A DNA stretch of 64,000 bases from Rhodanobacter sp. B04 (GCF_002001125.1 NZ_MUNV01000009.1:1-64000), one strand, 5' to 3'. Positions 11,101 through 19,870 are shown, numbered from the stretch's first letter. A program made the numbers and translations. Notes: a model not told the origin generated them from the sequence alone.

Positions 11101-12606
11101 GATCGTTGGCAAGCCGTAGAGCAGGTAAGGCCTGATTCGCTCGCCGAAGCCGACTTCACGCAAACCTTCGATCAGTTCGTTCGCGCTCTTCAGGCGATGC
11201 TCGCTGGTAAAAGCCACGCTCGCACACAGCACTTTGTACTGGTGCTTGGTCAAGCCTTTCACCGGTGGCGGCTTGCGCCCCTCCTTCATCGCCACTTCAG
11301 CGCTGACCTTGTCGTACGGGTGCTTGCCGGTCAGCAGCTCGAACGTGACACAGCCCAGCGCATATACGTCGTCGCTTGGCGCCGGCTCCTTGCCTTGGAT
11401 CATCTCCAGGCTGGCGTAGGCGGGAGTCAGCGCGCCCAGCGTGCCCGCGTCGAACACGGTCTGCTCACCCACCGCGTCGCCCATGTGCTTGCCGGCACGG
11501 GCGATGCCGAAATCGAACACCTTCGGCACACCGTCGCGGGTGACCATGACGTTGCCCGGCTTGAAGTCGGAATGCACCACACCGGCGCTGTGCGCGCGGG
11601 TGAGCGCCCGCGCCATGCCTTCGATCAGCGGCCTGGCCTCGGCCAGCGGCATGCCGTTGAAGGCCTTTTCGCGGATCAGCTGCTTGAGATCGGAGCCATC
11701 GATGTATTCCATCGTCATGAAGACGATGGTGCGATCCTTGTCGAAATCGAACACACGCACGATGTTGTCGTGCGCCAGCTGCTGCGATCGCCGTGATTCG
11801 CGTTGCAACGAGATCAGCGAATCGGGATGACGGCGGAATTCGTCATTCAGCACCTTGATCGCTACATACGGGTCGCGGTCACGCGCCTCGACCTTGCGCT
11901 CGTCCCGCGCCATGTAAACCACGCCCATGCCGCCGCGGCCGATTTCCTTCTCGAGATAGAAACGCCCCTTGAGCAGCGAACCGACCGCGACGAAATCGCC
12001 CTGTTCGGCATCGGCGATGTTCTGCCAGCTCGAGCTCGAACTGCTGAGACTCGAACTGGTTCCCGTCATGCCCTGGGTACCGGTAGCGCTACGCTGTGTA
12101 CCGGTGCCTACCGTAGGATCGCCGGCGGGCTGACGTGGCGTGCCCGAGGCGGGCTTGACCATCGTGACTTCGTCGCCCGCGGGTGGTGGCGGTGGCGCCG
12201 GAGGGCGGGACGCCGGCTTGACGACGGTGGCTTCGTCCGTGACGGGCGCTGGCGGTGGCGACACGGGCGACGCAGGTCGGGACGTCGGCTGAACCACCGT
12301 GGCATCGGCATCGCCGGGTGTCCCAGGTGGCGCGACCGGCCGCTGTGTCGCAGGCTTGACGACGGTGACGTCGGCATCCGCCGCACTACCCGCCGGCGAC
12401 GTCTGCACCTGCACAAGCTTGGCAAGCAGTGCCTTGATGATCAACGGATCAAGCGCACCCTCGGCGCGTTGCCGCTCAAGCCACGCCACCTCGGCCTGAT
12501 AGTCGACATCGGGCAGCGCGCCGCGCGCAGCCAGCGCCTCGAAGACAGCAGGAAGTTTGAGCTTGTCGGTGCGGTAGGCAGCAACCAGTTCGGCAATGGA
12601 ATTCAT
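8134..12606 (-). CDS. PpkA-like T6SS Ser/Thr kinase fused to a formylglycine-generating-enzyme-like domain
   Basis: Membrane kinase of 1490 residues that would drive threonine-phosphorylation control of the T6SS. Layout: helical N-terminus (1-68); Pro-rich linker (70-165) with four repeats of (D/E)-x-T-V/M-V-(K/Q)-P at T81, T103, T127 and T148; kinase domain about 213-485, with glycine loop G-R-G-G-M-G (223-228), K251 in V-A-I-K, H345-S-D-F-K-P-G-N and D365-F-G; one membrane segment about 494-516. A long helical region of several hundred residues rich in Gln and Ala, probably periplasmic, follows. The last ~250 residues form an FGE/sulfatase-modifying-factor fold (G-N-V-W-E-W, R-G-G-S-Y, G-F-R). 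Catalytic kinase residues are intact. pppA lies immediately upstream in the operon. P. aeruginosa PpkA instead carries a different C-terminal domain, so the FGE-like fusion marks another architecture. The FGE-like part is more likely a ligand-binding domain than an enzyme. Confidence 0.9.
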   Translation of the reverse strand: MNSIAELVAAYRTDKLKLPAVFEALAARGALPDVDYQAEVAWLERQRAEGALDPLIIKALLAKLVQVQTSPAGSAADADVTVVKPATQRPVAPPGTPGDADATVVQPTSRPASPVSPPPAPVTDEATVVKPASRPPAPPPPPAGDEVTMVKPASGTPRQPAGDPTVGTGTQRSATGTQGMTGTSSSLSSSSSSWQNIADAEQGDFVAVGSLLKGRFYLEKEIGRGGMGVVYMARDERKVEARDRDPYVAIKVLNDEFRRHPDSLISLQRESRRSQQLAHDNIVRVFDFDKDRTIVFMTMEYIDGSDLKQLIREKAFNGMPLAEARPLIEGMARALTRAHSAGVVHSDFKPGNVMVTRDGVPKVFDFGIARAGKHMGDAVGEQTVFDAGTLGALTPAYASLEMIQGKEPAPSDDVYALGCVTFELLTGKHPYDKVSAEVAMKEGRKPPPVKGLTKHQYKVLCASVAFTSEHRLKSANELIEGLREVGFGERIRPYLLYGLPTILVLAGGVWGWIVYQQKHQVAEVIARFTTTRPDHYVDENQALQALNSLGEDDRKRIVVDQSDLIQTYLLSRIDTYWNPDKDRYDYVKAQQVFKLRDDLKLYSPTLDLRRSAIDKQKNDLLNTLDTQLSQQIEAGAIFENQPNNVVKTLSHIRAIDPTSALLKNAELELKYDTAIGKSLDAGHVDEAAAELKLASSLFPDSARLKQRAAQLDELGKALAAQQQQEQQARQQQQLREQSLQTLTSQIDHANNADDWRTQVAAAYRDAAKQLGDDPRLAAQATRLKQLLAAQATEKQTAGDLASAISIAGFGIDLFPGDASLSATRQTLLDQQNQQAQKAASEAQRNALAKSRVTDLLASPQGTVVWLQDVKSALGSARTQIGETAPDYVQLRGSVDASLIKLARDRMAANDFDTAQSVIQAGQQMDPSEAGYAKALADIATARSSMLKQTQQAQAQAIAQARTTLSGLIAKPLLTPDWQQAVAAAMSKLQGDNSPETQRAVAALGTAVAGAAAQLADPQHLPQARLAVDFGLKYVPKSPELIAQSGKLDALQAQLQAQAAQESADAEVKSRIESMRSAAAADDVGKATQSLDRIKALQPDNPFLKTEGPKLLADAYLGLAKDTFQKSHYQKAADVLGQGLKTLGGNADLRAAKARYDLVAAIMAAGKQPLASATEYAQLKKQLDDARRTDATALASLEADMKIRGQLSAKSLSDQLDKLKPTGAAPVPVVQPAATPNAPVTEAPPSPGVEPGKPVVPGKPGAAPVTKPAANVGGATPAAANGADPCDKPELVGTGKFCFDKSATARGPLLVVVPGMGGGKPYAMSRAEISISEFNQFCRATGKCAAFSVDDPDLASAPVSRISLDQAQAYARWLSDVSGYTYRLPSDAEWTHAAKAGGNWKQADDSNCIPPSANGGDNNGAAVSPKGRSRNPWGLVNLTGNVWEWVVSGGSVMVRGGSYNSYWSDCSVDTHRADSGSPQKDVGFRILRELK

Positions 12607-12622
12607 GAGTGGGGGACTTTTT

Positions 12623-13345
12623 TCATTCTTGGAGGCGCACTACGACCGCCGAAATGTTGTCGCGACCGGCACGGCTGAGAGCGAGTTCGAACAGGCTGTC
12701 GATGAGATCCTGCGGTTGCTGTCTACGGCGGCACTGGTCATCAAGTTCGACATCGGACATTTCCTTGTTGATGCCGTCGGAGCAGAGCACGAAGGCCGTG
12801 TCAGGGTGATTGCCGGCGACCACCCAGTCCACGAACAGCTGATCCTCTGCGCCAATCGCGCGCGTCAGCACGCCGGAACCGGGCTGCTGCTGGGTCGGTG
12901 TGGTACCAAAATGGGTGACATCATCCTCTTCGCCACCATGCACATGATCGCGCGTGATCTGCTGCAGGCGACCGCCCTCGAAACTGTACGCACGACTGTC
13001 GCCGACCCAGCCGCACAGGATGAAGTCCGGGTCATACACCAGGATCACCACCGTCGAGCCGATCAGGTCGACACCACGAGCCGCTGCCGTCTGCAGCAGC
13101 TCGGCATTGATCTGGACCAGGGTGTCCTCGATTGATTCGATGAAGTCGAACACGCTACCAGTGCGCGGCAACGCACCGAGGCGCTCGGTGATCATCGTGC
13201 TGGCATAATCGCCGGCCGAATGGCCGCCGAGGCCATCGGCAACCACCCACAACCCGGCGTCGTCACGCACCAGGATGGCGTCTTCATTGTGGCTGCGCAC
13301 TTTCCCGGTCACTGTGCGGCCAGCGGACAGGTATCGAGTCGTCAT
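12623..13345 (-). CDS. pppA: PppA PP2C-family serine/threonine phosphatase
   Basis: A 240-residue PP2C (PPM) phosphatase that reverses PpkA phosphorylation and dampens T6SS assembly in the known threonine-phosphorylation pathway. All metal-site motifs are present: S-H-N-E-D (residues 18-22), V-A-D-G-L-G-G-H (35-42), W-V-G-D-S-R-A-Y, C-S-D-G and the C-terminal G-R-D-N. No signal peptide or membrane segment, so cytosolic. Its ATG overlaps the tagF stop by four bases (ATGA), and it ends 17 bases before the ppkA start. It contrasts with the decayed PP2C-like domain in the neighbouring TagF. Confidence 0.95.
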   Translation of the reverse strand: MTTRYLSAGRTVTGKVRSHNEDAILVRDDAGLWVVADGLGGHSAGDYASTMITERLGALPRTGSVFDFIESIEDTLVQINAELLQTAAARGVDLIGSTVVILVYDPDFILCGWVGDSRAYSFEGGRLQQITRDHVHGGEEDDVTHFGTTPTQQQPGSGVLTRAIGAEDQLFVDWVVAGNHPDTAFVLCSDGINKEMSDVELDDQCRRRQQPQDLIDSLFELALSRAGRDNISAVVVRLQE

Positions 13346-14949
13346 GCGTCAATCTCGATGATCGCCAGTGGCCACTGCGCGGGATCTGCGCCAAGGCCTG
13401 CAGCGGTGGCAAGATGCAGACGCGCGTCGTCGCAGGACGGCATCGCAAGGCTGTGAACCAGAACCTCCGGCGGTAACTGCACCAGCGCGGGTGCCGCCGC
13501 CAGCAGCAGGCGATCGCCCGCCGCCGTCGCGCAAGAGATTTCACTGCAGGCCGGCTGCTCGATTGCACCAAGGCCTGGTGCCGTCAGTGACGCGCGATTG
13601 AACAGCAGGTCATCGAAATCATCGGCGGCACCCGCATCGGCAGCCATGGAGGACGCCTCGCCTTCGGCAAAGATCGGCTGCAACCGTCCATGCCGCCAAT
13701 GCCAAGCCGCCGCCGTGCCGATGCGCAACAGGCCGACCTGGCCGGCGGCTACATGCGCGGCGATCACGGCGCAATCCTCCGTCACCGGATCGATCAGATC
13801 CTCGCCGGCCTGCCGCAGTCGCGGGTTCAAGGCCATGATCCGTGTCCGCAGGGTCTGCATGCCTGCAGCCAGATCGGCTTCGACCAGCTCACGGCCGATC
13901 GTGCCGACAGCGGCAACCGCCTGCTGCCGGGGATCCCGATGACCGACCTCGGCAGCCACCAGGGTCAACGCAAAGTCCTGCCGATGCAGCACGACGACGG
14001 CTTGATAGGAATCCTGCTCGGACACCTCCGCCACCGCACCGGCTGCAGCAGCGGCCGGTGAAGCTGCGGCGGCGAGCGGCACGGCGGTCACATCCAGATC
14101 GGCGAGCAGCTCCAGGTCGTCCGGCAGCCATGCGGTTGGAGGCGCCGGCTCCGGATTGGCTGCTGCAACGGCAACCATGGGTTCAGGTGCCATGCGATGG
14201 GATGCCGGGCTCTGCTCGAACACACCCAGCGACTGCCACGCGGCCGCGCTGTGACCGGCATCGAGAAGCCCTGCATAAGCTGCCGGCTGCGGCAACCCGT
14301 TGGTAACCAGCACGCTGGCAGGCACTCGTCCGGCACCCGTCGTCCACCACAGGCACCAGTGGCCAGGCGCAGCGCCGAGTCGAGCCCACAGCTCGCTCAG
14401 GAAGGCGCCCATGGCAGGCTCGGTCGGCAGCGGAAGGCGCCAATGGGCTGCCGCATTCCAGTCCACGCCACGCAGGAAGCCCAAGCCACGACTGGGCAGC
14501 ATGGCATCCAGCGAACCCGCCAGTGCAGCCACCTGCTCGTCGAAAGCGTCCACGCCGAGCGCGGCGTCATTCTGCGCCATGTTGTGCAATCGCTCGGCGG
14601 CATCGCACCAGCCACCGTCATCGAGCAAGGTCTGCCGACAGGATTCCGGATCCGCAGCCAGCGGTATGGCGATGACCATCGGAAAGCAGCGACCCACGCG
14701 ATCCGTACCCGGCCCCATCACACCAAGCCATGCGGAGTCGCCGCATACGCCAGGCGCCAGCAAGAAGCGCCAGACCGGACTGGCGTGATAAGCCTCATGC
14801 CAGTCACCACCAAGTGCGCCGCGACTGGCTGCCACGGCATTCTCGAAATGCTGATCCCAGACGTCGACAAAACCCGCTGGCAAGCGTCGCTGCACGAAAT
14901 CCCCGGCGCTGGGCAGCTTTCCAAAGAAGCCTGCGACGGGATTCGGCAT
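13342..14949 (-). CDS. tagF: TagF fused to a degenerate PP2C-like domain
   Basis: Post-translational T6SS regulator of 535 residues, about twice the length of a plain TagF. Residues 1-245 match TagF (start G-F-F-G-K-L-P-S-A-G-D-F, then G-P-G-T-D-R-V-G-R-C-F-P). After an Ala/Pro linker, residues 309-535 align by eye with PP2C phosphatases, but the catalytic signature is lost: V-A-D-G-x-G-G-H is replaced by V-A-A-E-V-G-H-R-D and V-G-D-S-R by R-I-G-T-A-A. Late elements such as G-D-R-L-L-L persist. TagF-PppA fusions are known in other bacteria; here an active PppA follows separately. The ATG at 14949 is preferred over one inside tssM (14985) because a GGGGG ribosome site precedes it. Confidence 0.88.
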   Translation of the reverse strand: MPNPVAGFFGKLPSAGDFVQRRLPAGFVDVWDQHFENAVAASRGALGGDWHEAYHASPVWRFLLAPGVCGDSAWLGVMGPGTDRVGRCFPMVIAIPLAADPESCRQTLLDDGGWCDAAERLHNMAQNDAALGVDAFDEQVAALAGSLDAMLPSRGLGFLRGVDWNAAAHWRLPLPTEPAMGAFLSELWARLGAAPGHWCLWWTTGAGRVPASVLVTNGLPQPAAYAGLLDAGHSAAAWQSLGVFEQSPASHRMAPEPMVAVAAANPEPAPPTAWLPDDLELLADLDVTAVPLAAAASPAAAAAGAVAEVSEQDSYQAVVVLHRQDFALTLVAAEVGHRDPRQQAVAAVGTIGRELVEADLAAGMQTLRTRIMALNPRLRQAGEDLIDPVTEDCAVIAAHVAAGQVGLLRIGTAAAWHWRHGRLQPIFAEGEASSMAADAGAADDFDDLLFNRASLTAPGLGAIEQPACSEISCATAAGDRLLLAAAPALVQLPPEVLVHSLAMPSCDDARLHLATAAGLGADPAQWPLAIIEIDA

Positions 14950-14953
14950 GCGT

Positions 14954-17900
14954 TTATCCCCCGCACCTGAAACTTTGCAGGGCATTGCTGAGGAAGGGGT
15001 TCTTGAGGTTGTTGGCGCGGATCGTCACCTTCGCGACATGGCCACCGAAGTTGAAGCTGGCCACAAAGCTCAGATCGGACTCTTTCTGCAGATTGGCCGC
15101 CTGCAACGCGCGGAAGAACGCCCAGTCACCGTGATAATCGAAAGTCGTCAGCAGCGTACCTGCTGGATCGTAGGCCGAAATCGAGACACTGCCAGGCGTC
15201 GGCCCAGGCCATTTCATCGTGATATTGGTCGGCCCGCCGGGTTGGTATTCGTACTTCTGGCCATCGATATTGATGACCAGCTTGCCGATGCCGGCATCGA
15301 GTACCGGTGTCAGCAAGGTGAAATCGACCTCGGGCACGTTGCCGCTGCGGAAGAACATCTGCTTGATGCGATCGGCCCCCTGCAACTGCGCCAACATGCC
15401 AGCCGACCCGCTGACTGCACCAGGCCCAGTTTTCCACTGCCAATTGCGGCCGCTGGCATCGATCAGCTTGCCGACCGTCTGCGTGTAGAAGCTGTCGAAA
15501 CGACCGCCGTAACCGAACATCTCGCCAAAATTCTGCAGCGGGATGTCATTGTTGCTGCCTGGCGTGAATGGATAACGGCCGCGGGTGAAATCGGCGCAGT
15601 CCTTGGCAACCATCTGCTGATACTGGTCGTCCAGCGCGCCCTTGGTGCCGCTGGCCACCAGGGCCTGGCTCTTGCCGGTGAGCGCGGCAAACCAGCCCGA
15701 TGCCGGCGGCGGCAGCTGCGCGGCCGCCTGCTGTGCCATCAGCAGCTGTGGATTCGGCTGGCCGGCGGCATTGCTGAAATCACCCATGGTCAGCAGGGTC
15801 TTGCTGAGCTGATCGAGCGTGCTCAGCGTCTGGTCGATCGGCGCCGCGCCAGGCGGCCCGTCGGTAAGCTTGTTGATCTCCGCGAAGTGCTCGCTGATCA
15901 CGGCCCCAGGTTGCTCCGTCGCTGCGCTGGCCGTATTGGCGGCGCCGGCACCTCCGGCCGAGGCCAGTGCACGCGCCAGCGCACTCTGGGTGGCCTTGGC
16001 CTGCGCCGCCTGCTTGGCTGCGGCGAGCGCCTTGTCTTCGGCATCCGCCGGCGGTGCACGCATCAGGTCGTTGGTGTTGTCGCGCACCACCTTCAGCAAT
16101 AGCTTCAATGGCGAATTGGGACCGGCGAGCTTGGCGGCAGTGGCGCTGGCATCCTGGATATTGTTGATCGGTTGCAGCTCAAGATCACCGAGGATGCTGT
16201 CCCAGGCCTTGATGTAGTCCTGCTCGTACAGTGCCAGCACCTGCTGTGCCAGATGTGCCTTCTGCAGTGAATCGATCTTGCTGGCGCCAAAGACCCAGTC
16301 GTCGTTGGCAAACTGCGTCACGGCCTGATCGATGCCCTTGTCGACCTCGTTCTTGAATGCAGGCTGGGTGAACATGGCCGGCAGCGGATCGGACAGCGCC
16401 GCACCACTCTTGCGCCGATACACATTGCCGAGCAGGCCCAGTTCCTTGTCCAACCGCAGGGGCGGAAACGCGCCGTTGTCTGCGGTCAGCTTGATATTGC
16501 CGTAGATCAGGGTCGGCAAGTCCGCCGTGCGCAGCGTATTGCGCGCCTGCTCCACCAGCGTGTTGTCCAGGCTCAACGGGCGCAGCCGGCCTTCATGCGA
16601 TACCAGTGCATCGAAGTGCTTGGTCAATGCTTTCTGCAGCACCGGATCATCCGGGAACAACCGGCGCCATTCGATGCTGGACAGGGCCACGATCTCGTCG
16701 TGATCCAGATGCTGCGGCTCGCCCAGCATCAAATAGCCCTTCAGGTAGTAGTACAGCATCTGCGGGTCGCTGGCGTTTGCCGCCAGGCCGGCGCGGAACT
16801 GCGAAGCCACACCTGGCAACAGGATGCCGTTGAGCTCACGGTAGTACGCGTCGCGCACTTCGTCACCCACCGCATTGCCCTGGTACAGGCCGAAGCGCAT
16901 CGACAGCGGCACATTGCCCTTGTGCTGATCAGCCACATCCACTGCAGCGGAAAGTGCCTCCAGCCGTTGCAGCACCAGCGCGAAATATGCCTGCTGGGTG
17001 GGCGCCAGCGACATGTCGCTCTGCGCCGGATATTTCTGCAGCGCCGCCTGTACCTCGGTCAGGTAACTGCCATTGCGGCGGAAGCTGCTGGCCAGCCCGA
17101 AGATCAGCAGCGCGCAGACCAACAGCACGCCAATATAGGATGCCGCCTGGATCAGGATCTTCTGATGCTCCAGCTTCGGGTTGGTGCCGGCAAAACCCGA
17201 CTCCTTGAACAGCACGTCCTTGAGCAGGCGTTCGACGAAGAACGTGCGGCTCTGTGCGCCAGGCACGTGCAGGCGCGAAGCGTCCAGGCCGAAGGTGCGC
17301 GCGACCGCGCCCATCATGCGATCGATCGGCGTGCCTTCCTGCGTGCCGGAGGTGAAGTAGGTGCCGCGCAACAGCAGCGGCGCATCGTACTGGTGGCCTG
17401 TGAATACGCCCTCGACGAACTGCCGGGTGATGTCGCGCAGCGCGCCAAGCTGCTGCGGGAACGACAGGATCGCCGCGCGCCGGGTGGGATCGCGCTCGCC
17501 ATGCAGGCGATCGAGGATGCGCGTATTGAGGCGATCCAGCAGCAGGTTGAACTCGTCGAGGAACTGCTTCGCGGCGGTGCCGTCCATGGTCTTGTCGACC
17601 GGATAGGAAACGCCCCAGACCTGGCTGCGCAACTCGGGGTTGAGATCGTCGAAGAACTCGGTGAAGCCGGCGACCAGGTCGCACTTGGTGAACACCAGAT
17701 AGGCAGGCACACCGATGCGCAGATACTTGGCCAACTCATCCAGCCGCTGCCGGATCGCCATGATGTGCTGCTGGCGGCCTGCGGTGTCGAGCGTGAGCAG
17801 GTCGGACAGGCTCATCGCGACGATCACGCCGTTGATCGGCCGGCGCTTGCGGTATTTGCGCAGCAGGTTGAGGAATTCCTCCCAGGCAGAGGCATCGGCA

Positions 17901-18487
17901 CCGCGGTCGGAATCCTGCGTGGTGTAACGGCCGGCGGTATCGAGGAAGACCGCCTCGTCAGTGAACCACCAGTCGCAGTTGCGGGTGCCGCCGACGCCGC
18001 GGATCGCTTCCTTGCCGAACTTGTTCGACAACGGAAAATTGAGGCCGGAATTCTGCAGCAACGTGCTCTTGCCCGAACCTGGCGGCCCAATCACCACGTA
18101 CCACGGCAAGGCGTAGAGATTGGTGCCGCCGCTGCGGTTCTTGCGCAGCGTTTCGACCGCCTCCTGGAAGCGGCCCTGCAGCTGGGCGCGTTCGTTGGCG
18201 GAACGCTCGTCGCGCTCACCCCCGGCAGCCGGTGCGCCCTGTTCGCTGAGCTCGCTGGCCATCTGCTTGGTCTTGCCGCGCACGCGCATCTGCTGGATCT
18301 GCAGCCAAACGGCCCAGATCACCACGATCACGATGATCAGCAGGAGGCGTGCGACCGGACTGGCCAGCGGCTGGGAATCGCCGAAGCCGAGATAGGGGCC
18401 ACCGAACCAGATCAGCAGCGACAGCAGCAGCAAGCCGATGAGGGTGATGAACAGTCGGGATTTGAACAGCGCAAGAAGCTTGCCCAC
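14954..18487 (-). CDS. tssM: TssM (IcmF) T6SS inner-membrane complex ATPase-like protein
   Basis: A 1177-residue inner-membrane component that spans to the periplasm and joins TssL in the T6SS membrane complex. There are two N-terminal membrane segments (about 12-29 and 46-62), then a cytosolic GTPase-like domain with intact Walker A G-P-P-G-S-G-K-S (134-141) and F-L-D-T-A-G-R-Y (181-188), and a third membrane segment around 445-465. A long periplasmic region ends in a beta-rich domain that in other systems contacts TssJ. The start is GTG, five bases past the tssL stop, with GGAGGA upstream. Length is normal for the family and nothing looks truncated, although no tssJ is visible in this locus. 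Confidence 0.97.
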   Translation of the reverse strand: MGKLLALFKSRLFITLIGLLLLSLLIWFGGPYLGFGDSQPLASPVARLLLIIVIVVIWAVWLQIQQMRVRGKTKQMASELSEQGAPAAGGERDERSANERAQLQGRFQEAVETLRKNRSGGTNLYALPWYVVIGPPGSGKSTLLQNSGLNFPLSNKFGKEAIRGVGGTRNCDWWFTDEAVFLDTAGRYTTQDSDRGADASAWEEFLNLLRKYRKRRPINGVIVAMSLSDLLTLDTAGRQQHIMAIRQRLDELAKYLRIGVPAYLVFTKCDLVAGFTEFFDDLNPELRSQVWGVSYPVDKTMDGTAAKQFLDEFNLLLDRLNTRILDRLHGERDPTRRAAILSFPQQLGALRDITRQFVEGVFTGHQYDAPLLLRGTYFTSGTQEGTPIDRMMGAVARTFGLDASRLHVPGAQSRTFFVERLLKDVLFKESGFAGTNPKLEHQKILIQAASYIGVLLVCALLIFGLASSFRRNGSYLTEVQAALQKYPAQSDMSLAPTQQAYFALVLQRLEALSAAVDVADQHKGNVPLSMRFGLYQGNAVGDEVRDAYYRELNGILLPGVASQFRAGLAANASDPQMLYYYLKGYLMLGEPQHLDHDEIVALSSIEWRRLFPDDPVLQKALTKHFDALVSHEGRLRPLSLDNTLVEQARNTLRTADLPTLIYGNIKLTADNGAFPPLRLDKELGLLGNVYRRKSGAALSDPLPAMFTQPAFKNEVDKGIDQAVTQFANDDWVFGASKIDSLQKAHLAQQVLALYEQDYIKAWDSILGDLELQPINNIQDASATAAKLAGPNSPLKLLLKVVRDNTNDLMRAPPADAEDKALAAAKQAAQAKATQSALARALASAGGAGAANTASAATEQPGAVISEHFAEINKLTDGPPGAAPIDQTLSTLDQLSKTLLTMGDFSNAAGQPNPQLLMAQQAAAQLPPPASGWFAALTGKSQALVASGTKGALDDQYQQMVAKDCADFTRGRYPFTPGSNNDIPLQNFGEMFGYGGRFDSFYTQTVGKLIDASGRNWQWKTGPGAVSGSAGMLAQLQGADRIKQMFFRSGNVPEVDFTLLTPVLDAGIGKLVINIDGQKYEYQPGGPTNITMKWPGPTPGSVSISAYDPAGTLLTTFDYHGDWAFFRALQAANLQKESDLSFVASFNFGGHVAKVTIRANNLKNPFLSNALQSFRCGG

Positions 18488-18492
18488 GGTGT

Positions 18493-19866
18493 TCAGTCCT
18501 CCGGGCTGTAAAGGATTTCGACGCGGCGATTGCGCGCGCGGTTTTCCGGCAGGTCCGGCGGTATCGCGATCGGTTGCGACGAACCGGCGCCGCTCGATTC
18601 CAGCCTTCCGGCGTTGTCGATCCCCTGGCTCAGGATCTGCATCACCGATCGTGCACGCTCCGCCGACAGCGCGTAGTTGTCCTTGAACTTCAGCGAGTGC
18701 ACCGGCTGGTCGTCGGTGTGGCCGACCACGACCACGCGCCCGGGCACCTGGTTCAGCGCGGCGGTGATCTGGTGCAGCAAGGGAATCTGCGCGGCGCTGA
18801 CATCGGTGCCGCCCGAGGCAAACATCACCGCGGCGTTCAGGCGCACCTTGGCCGAGCCGTCCGGCTTCTCGTCGACGCTCAGCTGGCCCGCCTGTTCCTC
18901 CGGCGCCAGCAGCTGCTTCAGGCTCTTGCGATCGGGCTTCGGCTGGGTTTGCCGCAACTTCGCCTCATCCGGCGGCACCGCACCCTGCAGGCCGATCTGC
19001 GCAACCTGCGCACTGACTGGCGACGACAGTTCGTTGAGCCGCGTATAGAAGTACAGGAAGCCACCCAGCAGCAGACATGCACCGGCGGCCACGATCACCC
19101 ACAGCGGCACGTAGCGCACCAGCGGATTGCGGCGATCCTCCAGCCCCTTCCAATGCGGTGCCAGTTCCTCCGCCGCCGGAGCACGCTGGCCCTTGATGCG
19201 CCGATACAGGTCTTCCTGGATGTCGGTCAGCTTTGCGCGGCCATTGGCCTCGATCTGGTAGCGCCCACCGAAACCCAGGGTGAGGCAGATGTACATCATC
19301 TCGATCAAATCGAGATGCCGCGAAAAATCCGCGCACAACCGATCGAGGATGATGAAGAATTTCTCGCCGCCGTAGGACTCGCCGTGAAAGACCACCAGCA
19401 GCGTCTTGGCAGCCCAGCCGCTCTGCTGTCCCCAGGGCGTGTTCATCACCGATTCGTCGATCATCGTGCACAGCACGTAGCGCGCCGCGGTGATCGTCTG
19501 CGAGGCGATGCCGGCAGCCTGCGCATTGCTTTCGAACTGCCGAACCTGGGCAATCACCTGCTCGCGCAGATGCGCCGCGTCCGGCTGCGACACGCTGTTG
19601 CGCAACTGTACCGCCAGCAACAGCAACGGGCTGGCAGCCTGCACCAGCGCGTTCAACCCACCGCCTAGAAACTCGCTGATCGCAGCAGGCGGAACTCCCA
19701 GGTTCGGCGCACGGGCCGCCTGGCCACGGGTCGCTGCAGCCGCCGGCGCTGCAACCGGCGGCGCCGGGGCAGCCGGCGGGGGTGCGGCAGGGGTCGCCGG
19801 TCCGCGCGGACGGACGACGGTAGCGTCGCGCAGCGGATCGTCATCATGCGGGCCATTGGTATTCAT
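18493..19866 (-). CDS. tssL: TssL (DotU) with C-terminal OmpA peptidoglycan-binding domain
   Basis: Inner-membrane T6SS component of 457 residues. The N-terminal tail (1-60) is Pro/Ala-rich and carries D-A-T16-V-V-R-P, the same motif as the repeats in PpkA. The cytosolic DotU domain spans about 75-250 (Y-V-L-C-T-M-I-D-E-S, then F-H-G-E-S-Y-G-G-E-K-F-F) and one membrane segment 254-275. An OmpA/Pal-like domain follows at about 330-455 (V-G-H-T-D-D, N-Y-A-L-S-x-x-R-A, N-R-A-R-N-R-R-V-E-I), which would anchor the complex to the cell wall. The ATG at 19866 lies after an AGAGG site; an upstream start would extend into tssK. In Agrobacterium a threonine in this N-terminal tail is phosphorylated by PpkA and bound by the FHA protein. 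Confidence 0.96.
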   Translation of the reverse strand: MNTNGPHDDDPLRDATVVRPRGPATPAAPPPAAPAPPVAAPAAAATRGQAARAPNLGVPPAAISEFLGGGLNALVQAASPLLLLAVQLRNSVSQPDAAHLREQVIAQVRQFESNAQAAGIASQTITAARYVLCTMIDESVMNTPWGQQSGWAAKTLLVVFHGESYGGEKFFIILDRLCADFSRHLDLIEMMYICLTLGFGGRYQIEANGRAKLTDIQEDLYRRIKGQRAPAAEELAPHWKGLEDRRNPLVRYVPLWVIVAAGACLLLGGFLYFYTRLNELSSPVSAQVAQIGLQGAVPPDEAKLRQTQPKPDRKSLKQLLAPEEQAGQLSVDEKPDGSAKVRLNAAVMFASGGTDVSAAQIPLLHQITAALNQVPGRVVVVGHTDDQPVHSLKFKDNYALSAERARSVMQILSQGIDNAGRLESSGAGSSQPIAIPPDLPENRARNRRVEILYSPED

Positions 19867-19870
19867 GCGC

